From CAZWZG01 sp964638245 (GTDB taxonomy: Bacteria; Pseudomonadota; Alphaproteobacteria; Rhodobacterales; Rhodobacteraceae), in the NCBI GenBank assembly GCA_964638245.1, contig CAZWZG010000114.1:1-10175 (forward strand): a stretch of DNA of 10,175 nt. The letters run 5' to 3'. Made by a program: the position numbers and the translations under genes. The first letter of the stretch is position 1. Each line of letters starts with the position of its first letter. The notes under the pieces are model-generated. The model was not told the origin of the DNA. It saw only the letters and a program-made list of their open reading frames with translations, and did not search any database. Positions 7,020 through 10,175 of the stretch are shown here, piece by piece.

Positions 7020-9379
7020 TCCCGTTTGGCGATAAAGTTGGCCATAAGCCGAAATGCCCCGGGCACGAGGTTTTCCATCTGATGGTGCAGGATCAGGGAT
7101 GTGTGGATGTGCCTACCCTTGCCGATATCCGCGACAAGAAGCGACCCGGTCAAATCGTCCTCACCGGGATCCGACATCGACAGAAGCGGGGTATAGGCTG
7201 GGTCCCAGGACTTAGCGAAGTAGAGGCCGCGTTCCTTCACCCAACCGTCCCAGTCGTTCGCATTGATGGCGTTGGGCTGCGAAAGGATAGGGTGCTCTGC
7301 AAGCGTCGCGACCTCTGCGGCCTCGTTGGTGACACGCCACCGCAAGGACGGTTGTCCGATCTCAAGGCGCTTTGGCGGAACCGTTTCGGGGTCCCAGTTG
7401 TCCCAAGGGCGATGATACAGCGTCAGAAGGGTTCCACCCGCCTCGGTCCAGCGGTGAAGTTTTGGCATCGCGTCGACCAATCCGGGCCGAAAGCGCATCG
7501 CGAAAATCCCAACGACAATGACGTCAAAGCCAGCGAGTGCTGTTTCGCTTGCCAGATGATCATCGTCGAGGGGCGTCACATCCGCGCCCATCGCGCTGAG
7601 CCATTCACCTACGCGATCGTTGCCAGCCCCAATGTAACCAACACACCCGGTTGGCAGCGCGACATCGAAAACACCTATGGTGACGGCGGCAGGGCGTGCG
7701 CGCGCCGTTGGCGCAACGTGATCATGCTCGATCATGCGAACGCTCTCGGCCGGTTTTCCGTTCACCAAGGCTTGGATCTGGTAGAGACCTTCGGCGACGT
7801 CTTCCGGCGCGCTGAGCGTGAACCCGGTGTCGGTGCGTTCGGAATGCCAACGCTCGGGTAGGGCAAGCTCAACTTTGGCGTCTGGGGGGGCGAGATCGGA
7901 CACCGTGAGAGTGACTTTTCGGTTTGCCGATTGCGTGTTGAGAACAGCCGCTTCCGGTGCGAGCGAGACTCGTCGGGGCGGCAACACCACCGGTTCCGTC
8001 TCGAAGGGCAGGGCGGTCGATACTGCTATACCGTTGTTTTCAAAATCCATACGCAGACGAGGCTTTTGCGGCGCTTGCGGGTCGTATTCGGCGCGATAAG
8101 GGTCACTTCCCGCGGCGTCTTCATCAATGAAAAGCGTGCCGTCATTGACCGTCCATCCGTTGGGCAACTCAAGGGCGATGGAGGCGTTCTCAGCACTGCC
8201 GGGATCAAACTCCGTTGTAAGGCTTGCCGACCCGCCAGCCTCAACGAAGGCCGAACCGGGAATGGCGCGTGCTTCAATACCGTTGGCGAGGCGAAGGACA
8301 TGGCCCAGTTGCACGATCTTCGCATCCAGCCGGTGCAACACCTCCTCGGAAAGCTCTGCAGGACAACCCGCGCGAGCAGATTTGATCGCAGAAAGTGCGG
8401 ACGCAGCAGCATTGGCCACGGATGGAAAGTCAGGGAACGCACCAACGGCATTGTCGATCGCGCGCTGCGCGGCGCGTAGGTCGTCCGCTATGCCGCCCGA
8501 GCCAGATAGGTTAGCCAGCTCACCAACCGTCCGAGGCAAGCCGGTCCACAGCGTTTTGTCAGGCTGCTCGACATGACTTTCAGCGAGGTGCAGCGGCCAG
8601 TCGCGCGTTTTGCCTGCTGGTACCCAATGCCCCATGCCTTGCGTGCGGTGATAGGCGCGTGACTGCTGACCTATCCTGTCCCATGTCCAGCCCGTCATCG
8701 TTTCGCGGTCATTGCCTTTGATCGTCAACGTCGCCGGGGGCGGCGGCAAATCGTCGTCATAGGCCTGTCCCGCGCCCGACCATGCCGGAAGATACATCTT
8801 CTTGACCTGCCAGGGCGGCAGGTTCGTGGGTTGCGCTGGATCGGCAGCTGCCGCCATCACGTCGTGGGCGGCTTCGGTCATCGCGCGGTGATGGCCATGC
8901 TGACCAGGTACATCCAGAAACGTCGGGCAGATGATGTCGGGTTTCTCGGTCCTGATGATTTCGACAAAGCGCAGCATCGTGCGGTCGCGGCCCCAGCGGG
9001 CAAGCGTTTCTTCTCCGCTCTTGGAAAAACCGAAGTCGGTGATCGTGTCTTCGGAGTGTGTTGAATGCCAGTACATCCGCATGCCCAAGACATCGCACGC
9101 TGCTTCCATTTCGCGGGTGCGCAACGCGCCAAGGTCAAGTCCGGCTTCGGTGCCGATATCATTCTGTCCGCCTTCGCCTCTGGTCGAGCAGGCGTATGAG
9201 ATGTTGATCCCATCGCGGAAGGCGAGAGCGGCAAGCATCCCCGAGATCTCATCGTCAGGATGTGCGCCCGTCTGCATGAAGCGAACCACCGATGTCAGCG
9301 GTCGCAGCGCCCACCAGAGTTCCATAAGCCGTGGCCGCGCGCGGTCGTGTTCTATGCGGGTCTGGTCGAGGGTCGACAT
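7016..9379 (-). CDS. Large multidomain PIG-L (LmbE-like) deacetylase
   Basis: The 787-residue product starts with a PIG-L/LmbE domain (about 30-270), which in characterised members is a zinc-dependent N-acetylglucosamine-type deacetylase. The metal and catalytic motif AHPDDE is at 39-44 and the second ligand block GQHGHHRAM at 159-167. The region 285-375 is Ala-rich and probably helical. About 376-545 looks like two beta-sandwich modules, each with an ELPNGW or ALPERW-type strand. The C-terminal third (about 565-787) resembles a class I glutamine amidotransferase-like or ThuA-like fold with EAGGTLLTLYH (646-656), then GWVKERGLYF (712-721), GKG and LVPGAFRLMANF. No signal peptide is visible, so it is probably cytoplasmic. 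ATG 9379 was chosen for the AAAGGA site 8 bases upstream and because the deacetylase domain follows; a longer reading would overlap the ROK gene. Gap to ROK is 16 bases. Substrate unknown, probably an N-acetylated sugar or conjugate. Confidence 0.9.
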   Translation of the reverse strand: MSTLDQTRIEHDRARPRLMELWWALRPLTSVVRFMQTGAHPDDEISGMLAALAFRDGINISYACSTRGEGGQNDIGTEAGLDLGALRTREMEAACDVLGMRMYWHSTHSEDTITDFGFSKSGEETLARWGRDRTMLRFVEIIRTEKPDIICPTFLDVPGQHGHHRAMTEAAHDVMAAAADPAQPTNLPPWQVKKMYLPAWSGAGQAYDDDLPPPPATLTIKGNDRETMTGWTWDRIGQQSRAYHRTQGMGHWVPAGKTRDWPLHLAESHVEQPDKTLWTGLPRTVGELANLSGSGGIADDLRAAQRAIDNAVGAFPDFPSVANAAASALSAIKSARAGCPAELSEEVLHRLDAKIVQLGHVLRLANGIEARAIPGSAFVEAGGSASLTTEFDPGSAENASIALELPNGWTVNDGTLFIDEDAAGSDPYRAEYDPQAPQKPRLRMDFENNGIAVSTALPFETEPVVLPPRRVSLAPEAAVLNTQSANRKVTLTVSDLAPPDAKVELALPERWHSERTDTGFTLSAPEDVAEGLYQIQALVNGKPAESVRMIEHDHVAPTARARPAAVTIGVFDVALPTGCVGYIGAGNDRVGEWLSAMGADVTPLDDDHLASETALAGFDVIVVGIFAMRFRPGLVDAMPKLHRWTEAGGTLLTLYHRPWDNWDPETVPPKRLEIGQPSLRWRVTNEAAEVATLAEHPILSQPNAINANDWDGWVKERGLYFAKSWDPAYTPLLSMSDPGEDDLTGSLLVADIGKGRHIHTSLILHHQMENLVPGAFRLMANFIAKRE

Positions 9380-9387
9380 GGGGGATG

Positions 9388-9393
9388 TCCTTT
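9388..9393 (-). promoter_or_regulatory. Ribosome binding site that fixes the PIG-L start
   Basis: Read on the minus strand, AAAGGA lies 8 bases before ATG 9379. It sits in the 16-base gap after the ROK stop and supports this start over upstream in-frame codons that would fall inside the ROK gene. Confidence 0.65.
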
Positions 9394-9395
9394 GG

Positions 9396-10175
9396 TCAGG
9401 CAACGGCTGCGATACGGGGCGTGAAGGCACGGTTGATGACCAAGGCGCCCGCTCCGAGCGTGCCTGTCATGCGCCCCGATGCCCCGCGCAACAGGCGTTC
9501 GGTCGTGCGTCCGGGGCGGTTCGAAACCGAGCGCTCGGCTAAGACAACTGAATCGATGAGGTGGTCGAAAATCGCATCGGGCATCGCCCCGCCAAGGATC
9601 ACCGCGTCGGGATCAAACATGTTCTCGATGATCGTGACGGCATTCGAAAGGGGCTCAGAAGCCGCATCCAGCCATGCAAGCAGGTCTGCGTTGCCCGAGG
9701 TGTAAGCCTTGGCAAGGCCGTCGCTGCTATCGATATCAAGGCCTGATCCGGCAAGGTGTTTCTGGACGGCGAGTCGGCTGATGGCGTTTTCGAGTGGGAT
9801 GGTTGTCCCTGAAGAGACAACTGGAATGTGACCGATTTCACCGGCATTGCCGAAGGCGCCCGTCACCAATCGTCCGTTTTGCATCAAGCCAAGGCCAAGA
9901 CCATTGCCGAAATAGAGGAAGGCGAAGGTGTCAAGACCGCTCGCCACCCCAGCCACTCGTTCGGCGACGGCGGCCGCGTTCGCGTCGTTTTCGACGACCA
10001 CGGGCAGGCCAAGGGCGTCGCTGAACCATGCGGTCGGCGAGACATCATGAAAAATCGAGAACTCAGACCCCGTACCGCTTAGGCCCGTAAGTCCAAAGGG
10101 ACCGGGCATCACGAGACCAGCGCCCAAGACCTTGGCTTCGTCGATTTCCGCCTTCTGAATGATTGCAGATTTCGC
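9396..10175 (-). CDS. ROK-family protein (degenerate sugar kinase or transcriptional regulator), 5' end outside window
   Basis: The frame is open from the right edge to TGA at 9396, giving the last 259 residues. ROK proteins are sugar kinases or NagC/XylR-like repressors of sugar genes. Family marks are MPGPFGL near the start, VVVENDANAAA (59-69, with the catalytic-type Asp64), the GLGLGLMQNGRL phosphate-loop region, GNAGEIGH (109-116) and the C-terminal GTLGAGAL. Two departures stand out. The zinc motif CxCGxxGCxE is replaced by VSSGTTIPLE (120-129), same spacing, with Gly and Glu kept but all cysteines lost. The Thr expected in the GTG loop is Asn91. Zinc binding and kinase activity are therefore doubtful, and a sugar-sensing regulator of this operon is plausible. 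Whether a DNA-binding N-terminus exists lies beyond the window. It is the promoter-proximal visible gene of the PIG-L unit. Confidence 0.9.
   Translation of the reverse strand, partial: AKSAIIQKAEIDEAKVLGAGLVMPGPFGLTGLSGTGSEFSIFHDVSPTAWFSDALGLPVVVENDANAAAVAERVAGVASGLDTFAFLYFGNGLGLGLMQNGRLVTGAFGNAGEIGHIPVVSSGTTIPLENAISRLAVQKHLAGSGLDIDSSDGLAKAYTSGNADLLAWLDAASEPLSNAVTIIENMFDPDAVILGGAMPDAIFDHLIDSVVLAERSVSNRPGRTTERLLRGASGRMTGTLGAGALVINRAFTPRIAAVA

Noticed and set aside
7013..7861. Plus-strand ORF of 282 aa opposite the PIG-L gene
   Set aside because: It is a mirror frame of a GC-rich gene, Arg/Gly/Val-rich without a domain, and the minus-strand frame has clear family motifs.

Overview
The window looks like chromosomal DNA from an alphaproteobacterium, most likely of the Rhodobacterales/Roseobacter type. 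I infer this from the GC-rich coding, the protein sequences, the CCA-encoding tRNA-Arg(CCG), and a SUF iron-sulfur operon in which sufS lies last behind two Yip1-like membrane genes. No mobile element, CRISPR array or phage gene is visible. Coding density is very high and no gene-free stretch exceeds about 110 bases.

Bases 1-6022 (plus strand) are the 3' part of a SUF operon: the C-terminal end of sufB, two tiny two-helix membrane proteins (one only 58 aa), a three-helix membrane protein with a Lys/Ala-rich N-terminal half, sufC, sufD, two Yip1-like membrane proteins, and sufS. SufBCD is the Fe-S scaffold and ATPase complex, and SufS supplies sulfane sulfur from cysteine. The known catalytic or cluster residues of SufB, SufC, SufD and SufS are all present. 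From sufC to the second Yip1-like gene the genes overlap by 1-4 bases, so translation is probably coupled. The looser junctions upstream of sufC each carry one or two good RNA stem-loops. Five of the nine genes encode integral membrane proteins, which is striking for a cytosolic pathway.

Bases 6030-6144 hold a tRNA-Arg(CCG) gene with a recognisable sigma70-like promoter. It lies directly behind sufS and ends only 8 bases from the stop of a convergent gene.

Bases 6153-10175 (minus strand) form a second operon, read from right to left: a ROK-family protein (5' end outside the window), a 787-aa multidomain PIG-L (LmbE-like) deacetylase, and an EamA/DMT-family transporter. The combination suggests uptake, sensing and deacetylation of an N-acetylated sugar or conjugate, but the substrate cannot be read from the sequence. 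The ROK protein has lost all three cysteines of the family zinc motif, and its phosphate-loop threonine is replaced, so it may be a sensor or regulator and not a kinase.

The most unusual points are the membrane-protein-rich SUF operon with its unannotatable small ORFs and intergenic stem-loops, and the zinc-less ROK protein paired with the large PIG-L enzyme. I see no clear evidence for a wholly new system.
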